Positions 10,601 to 20,900 of a stretch of DNA of 64,000 nt are shown piece after piece; the stretch's first letter is position 1, and every line of letters starts with the position of its first letter. A program made the position numbers and the translations under genes. Origin of the DNA: Microcebus murinus (taxonomy: Eukaryota > Chordata > Mammalia > Primates > Cheirogaleidae); contig NC_134109.1 in assembly GCF_040939455.1 (NCBI RefSeq), positions 56,820,001 through 56,884,000 of the forward strand, read 5' to 3'. Below the pieces are notes generated by a model. It was not told the origin of the DNA and did not search any database. It worked only from the letters and a program-made list of their open reading frames with translations.

Positions 10601-13600
10601 CCCTGCTGCTATATTTTAAACTCTGGTTACTGACAATTTTATGTAACTGCTATGAAATCTGAAGGGAACTGAAACTGTCAGTCTAATTCATGAGAATTGA
10701 TTATCTTCACAAATGGTATTTCAGCCCCCAAATGTGTGGTACAGATATATATATGCAAGCCACAGTAAAAAGGAAGGAACTTTATTTGGATGTTATTTTA
10801 GTAATCATTGGTACCTATCTCTGGCTGTGGTGAGCTACCTTATTTCTACCATTTAAAACTGTATCTGAAGCAGACTTCTTCCAATTGCTGATGATAAAGT
10901 GCAGCTTCAAACCTGGCCCTGCCAAACCTTTGCCTATCACTTTGTGTTTTGTTTGTATATATTTCTAGTCTCAATGCCATCTTCTATATGATTAACACTA
11001 TGCTGTAACACTATGTGTAACAATTAAAATGCCTTTACCACCTCATTTTTAAATATATTTCAACAATGTCATTAATCTTACAAGAATATAATAAATTGTT
11101 ACTAATCTGGATTAGGTCTAGTCTTATTTTAAACATGTCAAATCTAATACACAGAAGGATTAACTTTCTTGAGGTCATATGGAATCTGCCAATCTCTAGA
11201 TCAAAATCCTTTTACCATTTGTGTGATATTTTGAATTTCCCAAATAAATAACATCACTAGTATCCTTTATCATAGAAAAGATATATTGCAAAAATAAAAA
11301 TATATTTTGCTCAGATATACTTACATGCAAAGAAATGAGGCAAACTTTTGTATATGTAAAGTAAATCTAACACTGTCTAATTAATTATATAACTAAACCA
11401 TATAGAAGCATTTTAAAACCTAAATCACTTCAATTCTCTACTTCCTCTTGCAGAACACTAATAATGATTAATAGTAATAGTATCTGCCATATTTTTTTAT
11501 TGAGCTCTAGATATATATATAGGCCTATGCCTGGCAGTTGTAGATGGTACTTGATTCTTTTGTTTTTATTCCATACAACATACGATGCATTACCTACTTT
11601 GGATGATTATATCTCATTCTTTCTCCTGGAATCCACCTTGCCCCCTCCCACTTCTGGGTGGAGTTGACACTCCCAGCTCCAAGGGTGGATTACATCACCC
11701 AGGTCCAGCCAACCACATTCCCTAGACCTTGCTAATGAGTTCAGTGGTAGATACTGTCATAGTCTGAAATTTTATTCACTTTTCACTTTTGTGAGCTAGT
11801 TGAGTTTTTATTCATTTGCAACTAAAAGAGTTCTGATTTGGCATTTGACATGCATTGTCTCATCACAATAGCCCATGGAAGAGAGGTCATTATCCTGATC
11901 TTATCAAGAAGCAAAATATGCATCTTGAAGATTAACTGCAGACAGCAAACTCCTTGATCTTAACTCTTAAACAATTATTTCTTAAACGTTAGTGAATTTT
12001 ATAATCATCAAGATTCACCCCAGACCTAATGAATCAACATCTCTATGGTGGACAAAGAGAATATGCATTTTCATAAGTTCTCAGGTGATTTTGAGGCAGG
12101 ACTTGTGGACCCCTTGTTCAGAAACATTTGCCTCAGAAGAAGTGATTTCAGGGGCATTGCTGCCTGGTGTTCTGACACTATGTCCTTATTAACAAGTCTT
12201 CCTTCTGGAAGAATCACACTTGAAAACTTGTCAGTTATGTAAACTATAAATCAAAGGAAATTCTTTCTTGAGAAGAGCTTTATTGAGAGAAGTGGATAAA
12301 TTCAGAAAACATGAGATCTTGAGCTGGGGGCAGAAGGGGTGAAAAATGGGTCCAGAAAAGGGAAAAGAGGGGGAAAAATCTCACAGTTCAATTTCACCAA
12401 TCATTGCCTAAGATGTTCTTTTTTAATTAATTTGTGTGTGTGTGTGTTTTAATTTCGGTTATCAGAGTATACATGTCGGGAAACTTGAGAGTCTTTTGAA
12501 AAAGACATCTAGACGTTTGCTAGTTACAGTGGCTCATTGGACATAATGGAGAATGTTTAATTTAATTATTGACTTTGAATAGACATTTTGCCACTGCTAA
12601 TAAGATTAGTTAGATTAATAAGTTGTTCAAGGGTTATAGAGACAGAAAGAACACAGTGAGAGCTATTGTTCATCAATATTTGGACACCCTTTCCCAGAAT
12701 AGTCAGGTAAGTCACATGTACTACTATGAAATATTATCCTATCATGTCTTGGATTTTTTTTCTCTCTTTTTAAATTTAAGTGGAGTATCAGCAGTCTTTT
12801 GAGATAGGTATTATTGTTGTGAAAGTCAGAACTATTTCTGCACATAATATTCTTCAGTGACCTCTTCCACATAACATGTCCTCTTCCAAGTAGAATTGAA
12901 TACATAGTGAGTCTTTGTGTTCTTAAAGTCTTAAATCTGGGAGTACATGAGATCTTCATCTGGAACAGTTCCAGGCACTAAGAAGGGGGATAGAGTTAAA
13001 CTGCACTGAAGAAAGACGTATTATGTTAGCTGATAGTGTTTCCTACTTCTCATTTCCTTTTATACTTCTTGTACACTCAAAATTGAAGACTTGGATCAAT
13101 CTGACTTAAAGAGATATTTATTTTTGAAGTTTTATTATTCCAAAGAGTGTTGGCAGCATGCCTGTAGTCTCAGTCTTAAATAGGTGTAATATTTCCAGCT
13201 TTTAGCTAGTAAGATTGAATTTAATAAATGTTTTGATAATAATGAAGTTTATTATAAAAGCAAAAATTCTACCAATAAGCTTTTATTTAAAATCATAACT
13301 CCTTTTTAAATGGTGTTCCTTTCTCTCCAACAATTTGACAAGCAGATGTTTTGATATTTTAGTTCCAACTGGTTCATTCAGTTCATAGGTCTCCTCAACT
13401 TTGTCATCCTGGCAGAAACACCTTCCTTTTCTTTCTAGTTGAAATCAGAAGCTGAGTTGTATCTGGTCATCTCTAACACAGTCCTTTTACAAGGGTGCTC
13501 ACTATAATAACCTGCCTCCAGATATTTGACAAAATAATAAATGATCACTTACAATATTATCTCTCTACCTGACTTCCCCTTGGGAAACCATATCACAATG

Positions 13601-14034
13601 TTGAACCTGTCTGCCTTCTTTTAACAACAACAAACTGAAATTTGTTGAATGAGAAGCAAGATATCCATCTGAGTATGTAGAAGAGACTCTCATTTGCTCA
13701 CAGGTATATGGAGCAACAGGACAGCAGCAGAGACTTTGTGATACCACCACATTTTGTAAGTGCCCACTATGGTAACAGTTGTGTGAACATCCATCAGTTC
13801 TTCAGTTGAATACTTGACACCTCTGATGTGGTACATTGGATAAAAAAAAGGAATGAGCCAGATTTCCAAAATAAAATCCCATAGCCAAAGTGTTTTTCAG
13901 AAGATCAATATGTTATAAATATGACATCTCTGTTATTTGTTTAAAATAGGTTGAAATATATTATCATTTTAAATGTATCTTCCATATTATTCTCCACGAG
14001 AACTTCTTGACTTTTTCCTCAAGCCAACACTACA
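10601..14034. other. Intergenic DNA, mostly unique
   Basis: No gene recognised. A block at about 11640-11730 (GGTGGATTACATCACCCAGGTC) resembles one at the right edge of the window and is probably an old interspersed repeat. A short (TG)n lies at 12432-12447. Other frames are short and overlap. Confidence 0.45.
12432..12447 (+). repeat. (TG)n short microsatellite
   Basis: Eight TG units in an AT-rich setting. Confidence 0.9.
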
Positions 14035-14697
14035 CATTCAGCAACAGATGCTTGCATGGATGCAGAGAGAAAGGAACACTTGTACAATGTTGGTGGGAGT
14101 ACAAACTAGTGCAACCTCTATGGAAAATAATACACAGATTCCTCAAAGAACTAAAAGTAGCTCTACCATTTGATTCAGCAATCCCACCACTATTTATTAA
14201 AAGATTTTTTAAAAGTCAGTTTTTTAAAAAGACACTTGCACTCAAATGTTTATTGCAGCACAATTCACAATTGCAAAGATGTGGAATCAACCCAAGTGCC
14301 CAATTCATGAATAGATTAATAAAATGTGGTATATGTACACCATGGAGTACTATTCAGCCATAAAAATGAATTAATACTTTTTGCAACAATCCGGATGGAA
14401 CTGGAGACCATCCTCTTAAGTGAAGTATCACAAGAATGGAAAACAAACAGCATATGTACTCATTGTTAAATTGGAACTAACCCAAAGCACTCATGCACAG
14501 ATGGAAGTAAAACTCAACAGAAATCGTGCAGGTGGGAGGTGGGGTGGAGGTGATGGGTGAAATCATACTTAATGGGTACAGTATATACTGTCTGGGTGAT
14601 AGGCACACTTATAACTTGACTTAAGCAGAATGTAAGTGATCCATCCAAAACCATTGTACCCCTGTAATATTCTGAAATTTTAAAAAAGAAAAAAGCA
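14035..14697 (+). mobile_element. L1 3' end, 5'-truncated
   Basis: The segment has the ORF2 end and 3' UTR of a primate L1. Landmarks include AGAAAGGAACACTTGTACAA, TGCAAAGATGTGGAATCAA, TGGTATATGTACACCATGGA and CGGATGGAACTGGAGACCAT, then a GGGAGGTGGGGTGGAGG stretch and an A-rich tail at 14680-14697. It is less decayed than the other L1 pieces. The frame of 118 residues at 14007-14363 is a remnant of it and is not a gene. No target-site duplication was found. Confidence 0.85.
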
Positions 14698-16060
14698 CAT
14701 TTCATACGTTAGAGTTAAAATGGTTGAGGCATCAAAGGTTTTCAAATATGATTCTTTTTGGTGGGTATTGTGTGAGAAGGTGGCCGGGAAGTACTACTGT
14801 GGGAACACAAAGGTCACTTGTAAGAGAGATAATAGTTCACAGACATTAAACTGATACATTTTGACATCCTCTATAACTCATCTTTCATTTCAGTCTCTCC
14901 CCTGAGGTGAGGCTCATTACCTGTGGATAGTAGAGGACTTGTCTTTAACTTCTAGGAAATGCAAAAATGCTTGGAAATTAGGTATGTGTGTTTTCAGAGG
15001 AGGAGCGGGACGGATTTGCCAAATACTTTTTTCCTGCTACAGCATATCAAGGGCTAAGACTGAAGGACTCAACTACTGAGTTTTTCCTCTAGTGTAAGGG
15101 TGATATGGGATGCTTCAATAAGTGAGGCTGACAAAGCTAAAGAGGGATGCAAAAGACCTGAATCAGCCACAGAAAAATAGGGAGACATGGTCAGCCAGAG
15201 CAGATCCTCAGGGTCACCAGTCTAGAGCCACCCTGGGTTCCCTCTAGTCCCTGATCTAAGAGTTCCACCATGGGGCTGCTGTGGCAGAATGAAGTCGCTC
15301 CTGAGCAGAGGCTGGGGTGGACCACAAGGCTGGTGGGCTGAATGGGGGCCATGCCATGGAGGTCTAATGAGGACTGCAGTCCATAAAAACTGAGCTGCGG
15401 GCGTCACCAAGCTGAGAGGTCTAGTCACATGCTCTGGCAGCTGCAGAAATAGTTTCAGCAAACTGTAGTCAGGAAACAGACCCATGGACAAATGACCTGG
15501 CCCCAGAGAGCAAAAGGCTGAGTGCCTTCCCTTCCCAAGGACCCCACCTTCTCTCCTCCTCCACCAGCATGTTGAAAACTTCCTCCCCACATTCACTCAA
15601 AGCCATTGTAGGGATGTCAAAAGAAGAAGAGGAGGCTAGTTGAGAGACTGTCCAGATTTATTTAAATGCAATTTAAAAAATTGTTTTTAAATGGCTACTT
15701 AAATTGTCAGCTCAACTGGATGTTTGACTGTTTAATTTTTCCTTCCAGCTAGCCCAGTTGGAAGGAGTTTGGAATAATGTTCAGATTAAAACCAAAATGA
15801 CAAAATGTGTTTTGCCTACACATCTAAGTTATGAGTTTAATTTGCCACCTTGCTATAGCTTTTTAATAAAAAAAGACAAAAGTCCAGCAATCCTCAGTCA
15901 TGTTGAGACAGTGTATAGAACTATATAAAACCTAGAGCTACAGGGCATTTGAGGCATTTGAAGTTTCCAACCCCATCCAGGTTCTGGAATCATTGCTATT
16001 GCCTTCTTGGAAAATAAGCCTTTGTGCTTATTTTGCTGTGAAGATAAAACTGCTATGAAA
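14698..16060. other. Intergenic DNA with a GC-richer block at 15190-15600
   Basis: Mostly unique. The 15190-15600 block is richer in G+C than its surroundings and carries a 124-residue minus-strand frame that starts with GTG and has no recognisable domain, so I do not call a gene. The segment before 16060 reads like a transcript 3' end (see the poly(A) entry). Confidence 0.4.
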
Positions 16061-16093
16061 AATAAAGTCTGTTTAAAAAAAAAAAAAAAAAAA
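15640..16093 (+). pseudogene. Possible retrocopied transcript 3' end with poly(A) tail
   Basis: AATAAA at 16061-16066 is followed after 8 bases by an uninterrupted A-run at 16075-16093. A hexamer so close before a genomic A-tract is the mark of a processed pseudogene or other retrocopy inserted with its tail. I cannot identify the source transcript, see no coding part, and could not find target-site duplications, so the left limit is a guess. It could also be a chance A-tract. Confidence 0.3.
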
Positions 16094-16341
16094 CTTCCCT
16101 AATGCCTTCTTAAATTCTCCCAAGGATGGAAATAGCCATCATTGGACAAAGTATAAAATATGTCCTTCTCTTATGGTGAAATCTGATTTTTCTATTTCTT
16201 TTGACCACTGTTCTTTGGGACACTTTTAGGAGATATTATTTTCCCTCTCATTATCTTTCCTCAGAATATAAATCAGCAATTACTTAGCTCCCCTAATAGA
16301 GTCTGAGGTCATAAGTGAGGGTGAATAGTAATTTATTCACT

Positions 16342-16375
16342 CTTATGTGAGAGATTCACTTATGTGAGAGATTAA
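16342..16375 (+). repeat. 17-bp tandem duplication
   Basis: CTTATGTGAGAGATT occurs at 16342 and again at 16359. A small local duplication with no other feature attached. Confidence 0.85.
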
Positions 16376-16571
16376 GATATTGTCCAGGTAGTCTGGTGAC
16401 AACGGAGCGCGTTGCTTCCTATTCATACTGACTCGACTTTTTTTCTTCTTTCTCTCTGAGCTAATAGGCTTTTCTTTTTAAGAAAATAATTCAAAGTATA
16501 ATGACATTCTTGGTAAAACTTTGAAAGGTAATCTGAAAAATTTCTTCTTTAAAACATAAGGCAACCAAACC

Positions 16572-16587
16572 AATGTGTGTGTGTGTT
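16572..16587 (+). repeat. (TG)n short tract
   Basis: Six or seven TG units just beyond the proposed SSTR1 poly(A) site. No function is suggested. Confidence 0.8.
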
Positions 16588-16654
16588 TTAAGTAATCCAC
16601 TGAAAAGGTAAATTCAAGTGGCAAAGTCAGACAACTTGCAACAGCATAATCTGT

Positions 16655-16660
16655 TTTATT
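16655..16660 (-). terminator. SSTR1: Candidate SSTR1 polyadenylation signal AATAAA
   Basis: TTTATT on the plus strand is AATAAA on the SSTR1 strand. The 30 bases after it on that strand (TTATGCTGTTGCAAGTTGTC) have the T/G-rich character of a downstream element. A second AATAAA at 16831-16836 is closer to the gene and could be used instead. Confidence 0.4.
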
Positions 16661-17049
16661 TAGTTAGTAATACAATGATAACAGGTTAAGAGCACTAGAT
16701 TTGTATCCTTTAAAAGGATAATGATCAAGATTTTAATTTGTAAATTTCACTGTTCTTAACCATTAAAAATCTATTTTCCAAAGGAGTAATAATATATATA
16801 ATTGTTAAGGAACAGACCTAAACTTTCTGATTTATTACCAAAAGCATATTTGTTCATTAGTTTAAACAAAACATTAGGGACATCTTAACTCTTGTTTACT
16901 GCTTTCAGGAAAGCATAAAGTTCTAGAAGCAAATATATACAAAACATCTTTTTCAGTAGTGATTTCAACCATTGTGTATCATGTCAATGAGAGAACCTGA
17001 GAACCCCAGATTTAGTATCTCCGGATTGTTGCAATACACTCTGGCTTAA

Positions 17050-17175
17050 ACAATCAACCAACAAATGTGTATTTAGTGCCTACTATGTACAAGCCAACGT
17101 ACTAAAGCAATACAGGAAATACAAAGAAGTAAAATTATCGTTCCTTGCTCTGCTCAGGCTTCCAATGTAGTTAAG
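17050..17175 (-). repeat. L2 3' end fragment, antisense
   Basis: TATTTAGTGCCTACTATGTAC followed by a TTCCTTGCTCTG-type phrase is the complement of the L2 tail ('...gtaagctccttgagg...ataaatatt'). It lies inside the proposed SSTR1 3' UTR, in sense with the SSTR1 transcript. Confidence 0.7.
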
Positions 17176-17453
17176 ATTAAACATAGACACAAATTATTCC
17201 ACTTTCAGTGTCCTCAAAAGGAGTGACAGTTAACTGGATTGTGCACAAGAATCACCTCTGCTGGAACCCAGAGGAAGCAGGGGCATCCTCAGGAGTGATT
17301 AAAGTCTCTGTCTGAATTAGATTTCTCAGCTCCCGGTGGAGGAGTGGTGCTTGAACCCCAGAAACTGAAAGTGTTCCAGCCAGACTCACACCTGGCACCG
17401 TCAGCGACTGTACTTGGAATAGTTCTATGGACTTGTGACAATGAAGCAAGATA

Positions 17454-17514
17454 AACACACACACACATATATATATGTCCACATCATATATATATATACA
17501 CACACACTCTCTCT
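17454..17514 (+). repeat. CA / TA / CA / CT compound microsatellite
   Basis: The order is (CA)n (TA)n, a short spacer GTCCACATCA, (TA)n (CA)n, (CT)n. In the SSTR1 transcript the two TA tracts can pair with each other and the GU-repeat flanks can continue as wobble pairs. TATATACA at 17493-17500 reads TGTATATA on the SSTR1 strand, the Pumilio-type 8-mer. Confidence 0.9.
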
Positions 17515-17901
17515 CAAATGATATATGCTGTGGTGTTTCCCCTATGTATGTCTCCTAGAAAGCCAGGAGTTCAGTACCTTCCACTGCGCATGGAGAGGAG
17601 ACTAACTCACATCATCATTTATCTGTTATTCTAATAAGACAAGCAAGACACTACAACAAACAAACCATGAAAAAATCTCCAAACTTCACAGAACACAAGC
17701 AAAATTAGAAAAGCTAGAGGAAAGGATAAGAAAAGAGGGCCCGGCCAAGAGGAGAGGTTTTAAGGGGGCCTCCAGGTGGGAGGGGAACTGTCCCCCACTT
17801 CCGCTTCCATTCCCACCCACAGGGTCCCAAAGACAAGACCCGGGGAGCTGAGCTGGGCAGATAGAGAAAAGGAAAGCAGAAACACACGTTCCAACACCAC
17901 G

Positions 17902-17921
17902 AATAAATAAATAAATAAATA
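17902..17921 (+). repeat. (AAAT)5 microsatellite
   Basis: Five AAAT units on the plus strand, inside the proposed SSTR1 3' UTR. The AATAAA strings here are on the strand opposite SSTR1 and are not its poly(A) signal. Confidence 0.95.
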
Positions 17922-18250
17922 TGTTAAGCAATAAATAACTTATTAGGCACCGCTTGAAAGGCAGCAACCCTCACAGGCCAGGCAGGCCGCACTCCGGAGC
18001 CTGCAGGTGGTGGCCACACAAGCCCATGTTGGTTAAGGCTATGAAGGCGTCACCCTAGGTCCCGGCCTCACTGGGTCTTCAAGATAAACTGGAACAGGAA
18101 TCTTCTTGTTACCCTTAGGTGGGCTTCTCCAGAATCTTAAGTGAGGGAGAAAGCCAAGCGGAGGGAGGGGCAGGCGCGCGGCCTGGAGGTCCCAGAGAAG
18201 TGAGTTCTGCCCTGCCTAATGTGGCCCAGGAGCGCCCAGTGCTTGGTCTT

Positions 18251-18258
18251 TGACGTCA
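18251..18258. promoter_or_regulatory. Full CRE palindrome TGACGTCA
   Basis: A perfect cAMP-response element lies about 0.85 kb past the SSTR1 stop codon, inside the CpG-rich part of the 3' UTR. CATAAAAAC at about 18338-18346 downstream on the plus strand resembles a TATA box. Binding is inferred only from the motif. Confidence 0.45.
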
Positions 18259-19111
18259 AGGGCGCCAGTCTTGAGCCCGGTGAGAGGGTGGCTTCTGGTA
18301 CACCCCTTCCTCCCCGCCCCCACACACCTCCCAGAATCTCATAAAAACTCATTTGGCTCATTCTTAGCTCCCTTTTGCTCCAAGGAGAGCTTGGATGGGG
18401 ACTGCAGAAAGCCTGGGGTTCGAAGCGCGGGACCTATTTCACTAAGCACCTGGCTCCGCTGGGTGGAGTGGGCGTGGTGGAGGGGCCGGGAAAGACGCAG
18501 TTTCACCCCAGAGTGGGAAAACGGACCAGCTACCTAGTTCTTCCTCAAGTCTAACTTCCCTTCAAGTAGGGCCGCGCAAAGGGAGAGCGGTGGTCCCCGG
18601 GACTCCCCTAGGGGCACCAGGCAGAACCCGGACCGCGCCCGGCGCGGCTGGGCGGGGCTGAGGGCGAGCTAAGGACCAACCCTGAGGGACACCCTTGGCG
18701 GTAACCGTGGCTCAGCTTGAACAAACAGAAACAGCGCTGGAGGGACTGAGGATTGGACTGAGTTAGCAACGTGAATGAGTGCGTGATCTGCACCGGCGGG
18801 ACGGTGCGGAAGCAAGGATCGAAGTTGCAGGGTGGGGAGTTTGGATCGGTCGGAGGAGCAAGCGCAGCTGAGAAAGGAGCGGAGTGGGAGAGCGAGATGA
18901 CAGACAGCCATCTCAGTTTATAAACAAATCTCTCAATCCTACCATCGTCAAGCGCCTTTCTCGGGTCCCTGCACCAGAGGCTGGCGGTGCCCTAGCCCCA
19001 CGTTACTCCCACCACACCCTGGCGCCCTGGATACCGTCCCCTTTCGCACCGGGTCCTCCCTTCTCCTCATTCTCCTCCTCTTTTGGCGCAGGGCCCCTGC
19101 GTGGCCCAGGC

Positions 19112-20284
19112 TCAGAGCGTTGTGATCCGGGACGTGCAGGTGCCATTACGGAAGACGCCGCCGGACTCCAGGTTCTCCGGCTGGAAGTCCTCCACGCTGT
19201 AGGCGCGGCTCTTGAGGGCCGTGGCGTAGTAATCGACTGGCTCCTCCGTGGCGTTGTCCATCCAGCTGAGGCAGAGGATGCGCTGGAAAGAGCGCTTGAA
19301 GTTGTCCGAGAGAAAGCCGTAAAGGATGGGGTTGGCACAGCTATTGGCATAGCCGAGGATGACCGACAGCTGGCTCACTGTGGCGTCGTCCTGCTCAGCG
19401 AACACGTTGACCAGCTGCACCACGTAGAACGGCATCCAGCAGATGACAAACACCATCACCACCATCATCACCATTAGGGTGATCTTGCGCTCCGAGCGCT
19501 TGCGCTGCTGCCAGCCAGCCTTGAGGGCCACCATGCGCATCTTGGCAATGATGAGCACGTAGCACAGGCAGATGGCCCCGACGGGCAGCAGGAAGCCCAT
19601 GAGAAATGTGTACAACACGAAGCCCACCAGCCAGCGTTGGGCGGGCTCGGGCATGAGCATGTTGCAGGCCACCGTGCCGTCGCTGTTGGCCGCGGTGCGG
19701 GAGAAGACCACAATGGGCAGGATGACGAGTAGCGACAGCACCCACACGCCCAGGTTCACTACCTTGGCCACGGTGGGCCGGCGGTAGCGGGCCGCCTTGA
19801 TGGGGTGCACCACGGCCACGTAGCGGTCCACGCTGAGGACGGTCAGACAGTAGATGCTGGTGAACATGTTGACCGCGTCCACGCTGAGCACGAGACGGCA
19901 GAGCAGCGCGCCGAAGGGCCAGTGGCGCAACAACGTGGAGGTGACCAGGAAGGGCACGCTAAGCATGAGCAGCTCATCAGCAATGGCCAGGTTTAGGATA
20001 TAGATGTTGGTGGCAGTCTTCATCTTGGCGTAGCGCAGGATCACGTAGATGACCATAGAGTTCCCACACAGCCCCACCAGGCACACCACGGAGTAGATGA
20101 AAGAGATGAGGATGGCGCTGCCCTGGCCCTCGCTCAAGGTCCCGTTCTGGGACGCGTTTCGCCCTGGCTCCTCCATGCCGTCCGCAGCGCCGGCCCCGGG
20201 GCCCCTGCTGCCGCCGCCTTCGCTGCAGCTGCCCGGGCTGGGGCTAGGAGAGGAGGGAGAGGAGGCGGTGCCATTGGGGAACAT
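19112..20284 (-). CDS. SSTR1: Somatostatin receptor type 1 (class A GPCR)
   Basis: The receptor for somatostatin-14/-28 in the plasma membrane of neurons and endocrine cells. It couples to Gi/o to lower cAMP and curb secretion. The single exon gives 390 residues. The human protein is 391 from memory; the difference falls in the low-complexity Ser/Pro N-terminus. Visible are a long extracellular tail with N-glycosylation sites at N4, N43 and N47; seven hydrophobic helices (about 58-83 to 305-327); D103 in TM2; ligand-pairing D136 in TM3; C129 and C207 for the extracellular disulfide; DRY at 153-155; CWMPF in TM6; the family signature [12 protein letters not shown] at 312-323; C338 as the likely palmitoylation site; and a C-terminal ITTL tail suited to PDZ binding. 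ATG at 20282-20284 is the first in-frame ATG; a longer frame would start only at a GTG. Kozak context has G at -3. The reading frame is intact. Confidence 0.98.
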   Translation of the reverse strand: MFPNGTASSPSSPSPSPGSCSEGGGSRGPGAGAADGMEEPGRNASQNGTLSEGQGSAILISFIYSVVCLVGLCGNSMVIYVILRYAKMKTATNIYILNLAIADELLMLSVPFLVTSTLLRHWPFGALLCRLVLSVDAVNMFTSIYCLTVLSVDRYVAVVHPIKAARYRRPTVAKVVNLGVWVLSLLVILPIVVFSRTAANSDGTVACNMLMPEPAQRWLVGFVLYTFLMGFLLPVGAICLCYVLIIAKMRMVALKAGWQQRKRSERKITLMVMMVVMVFVICWMPFYVVQLVNVFAEQDDATVSQLSVILGYANSCANPILYGFLSDNFKRSFQRILCLSWMDNATEEPVDYYATALKSRAYSVEDFQPENLESGGVFRNGTCTSRITTL

Positions 20285-20570
20285 CCCAGCCGAGGGGGGC
20301 CTGTGGGGCTGCCGGGGCTGGGGCTCTCTCCTTGCGCCCCCGCCGCCTGCGCCCTCCCTCCGCACCCGACCGCTCTCCCCAGCTCACAGCCACCCGGCGC
20401 CTCCGGGTAGAGCGCAGCGGCTGCGGGGAGCTCGGCTCCTACCGGCACCGGCAGGGCGCATTGCCCGGCGGCTTCCTGAGCGCGGCGCTTGCCGCTCCGG
20501 GGCGCCGGGGCACTCGCGAGCGTGGAGAGGGAGGCCGGAATGCTGGAGCCCCACGCGGCACAGACATTAA
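20285..20570 (-). other. SSTR1: SSTR1 5' UTR (inferred)
   Basis: GC-rich sequence directly before the ATG. The frame stays open upstream for 27 codons to a GTG at 20363-20365 but has no ATG, so this is leader and not coding sequence. The right limit rests on a TATA-like element near 20597-20604 and is an estimate. A leader intron cannot be excluded. Confidence 0.4.
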
Positions 20571-20900
20571 CTGGCGCGGCTCTGGGCTGGTGAATGATTA
20601 ATAAGGCACCACCAGCGCGTCAGCAACTACGAAAAAAGGAGGGGGGGGGAAAAGAAGGAGGAGGGCACATAGGTGGCTTGTTCCCCCTCCCCCAATTTTT
20701 TCCCTTCCCAGTCCTGCACTCGGCTCAACTCCAGTGGCTGCTTTCAGGGTTCCCTCGCAGCACCTTTCACCCATCCCTAAGAGGGACCTAGGGAGTTTCT
20801 CTGCCTTTCTGGAGGGTGAGTAGGAATCAAGGTTGTAAATTTTGTCCCATTCCATCCCGCAGCAAAGACCGAAGCGGACCCCAAACATGGGTGTTTAGAG
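20571..20900 (-). promoter_or_regulatory. SSTR1: Candidate SSTR1 core promoter region
   Basis: On the SSTR1 strand, reading toward the gene, there is TGACGCGC (a CRE half-site in a CpG context), then CTTATTAATCATTC at about 20592-20605. The AT-rich core can serve as a TATA-like box or as a POU/homeodomain site. From memory, POU-factor regulation of the rodent gene has been described. An A/G-rich stretch with a G-run lies at 20633-20665. No experiment supports the start site here. Confidence 0.4.

Larger units (their letters stand above)
16635..19111 (-). other. SSTR1: SSTR1 3' UTR (inferred extent)
   Basis: The stop codon of SSTR1 is at 19112-19114. The downstream sequence is unbroken by any gene to the AATAAA at 16655-16660, which gives a UTR of about 2.5 kb. 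This fits my memory that SSTR1 transcripts have a long 3' UTR in one exon with the coding sequence. The first 600 bp are still CpG-rich. It contains an L2 fragment, TA/CA repeats that can pair, and an (AAAT)5 run. An alternative signal lies at 16831-16836. The end is an inference. Confidence 0.5.

Noticed and set aside
15222..15596. 124-residue minus-strand frame
   Set aside because: Starts with GTG, has no recognisable motif and lies in a GC-richer block where long chance frames are likely.
18884..19477. 197-residue plus-strand frame ending in a run of histidines
   Set aside because: It starts with GTG, runs antisense to SSTR1, and its His run is the complement of the CATCATCAC-type codons for the Met/Val-rich TM6. 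It is a shadow of the receptor gene.
20285..20365. 417-residue version of SSTR1
   Set aside because: The longer frame begins at a GTG (CAC on the plus strand at 20363-20365). The ATG at 20284 matches the known N-terminus of SSTR1.
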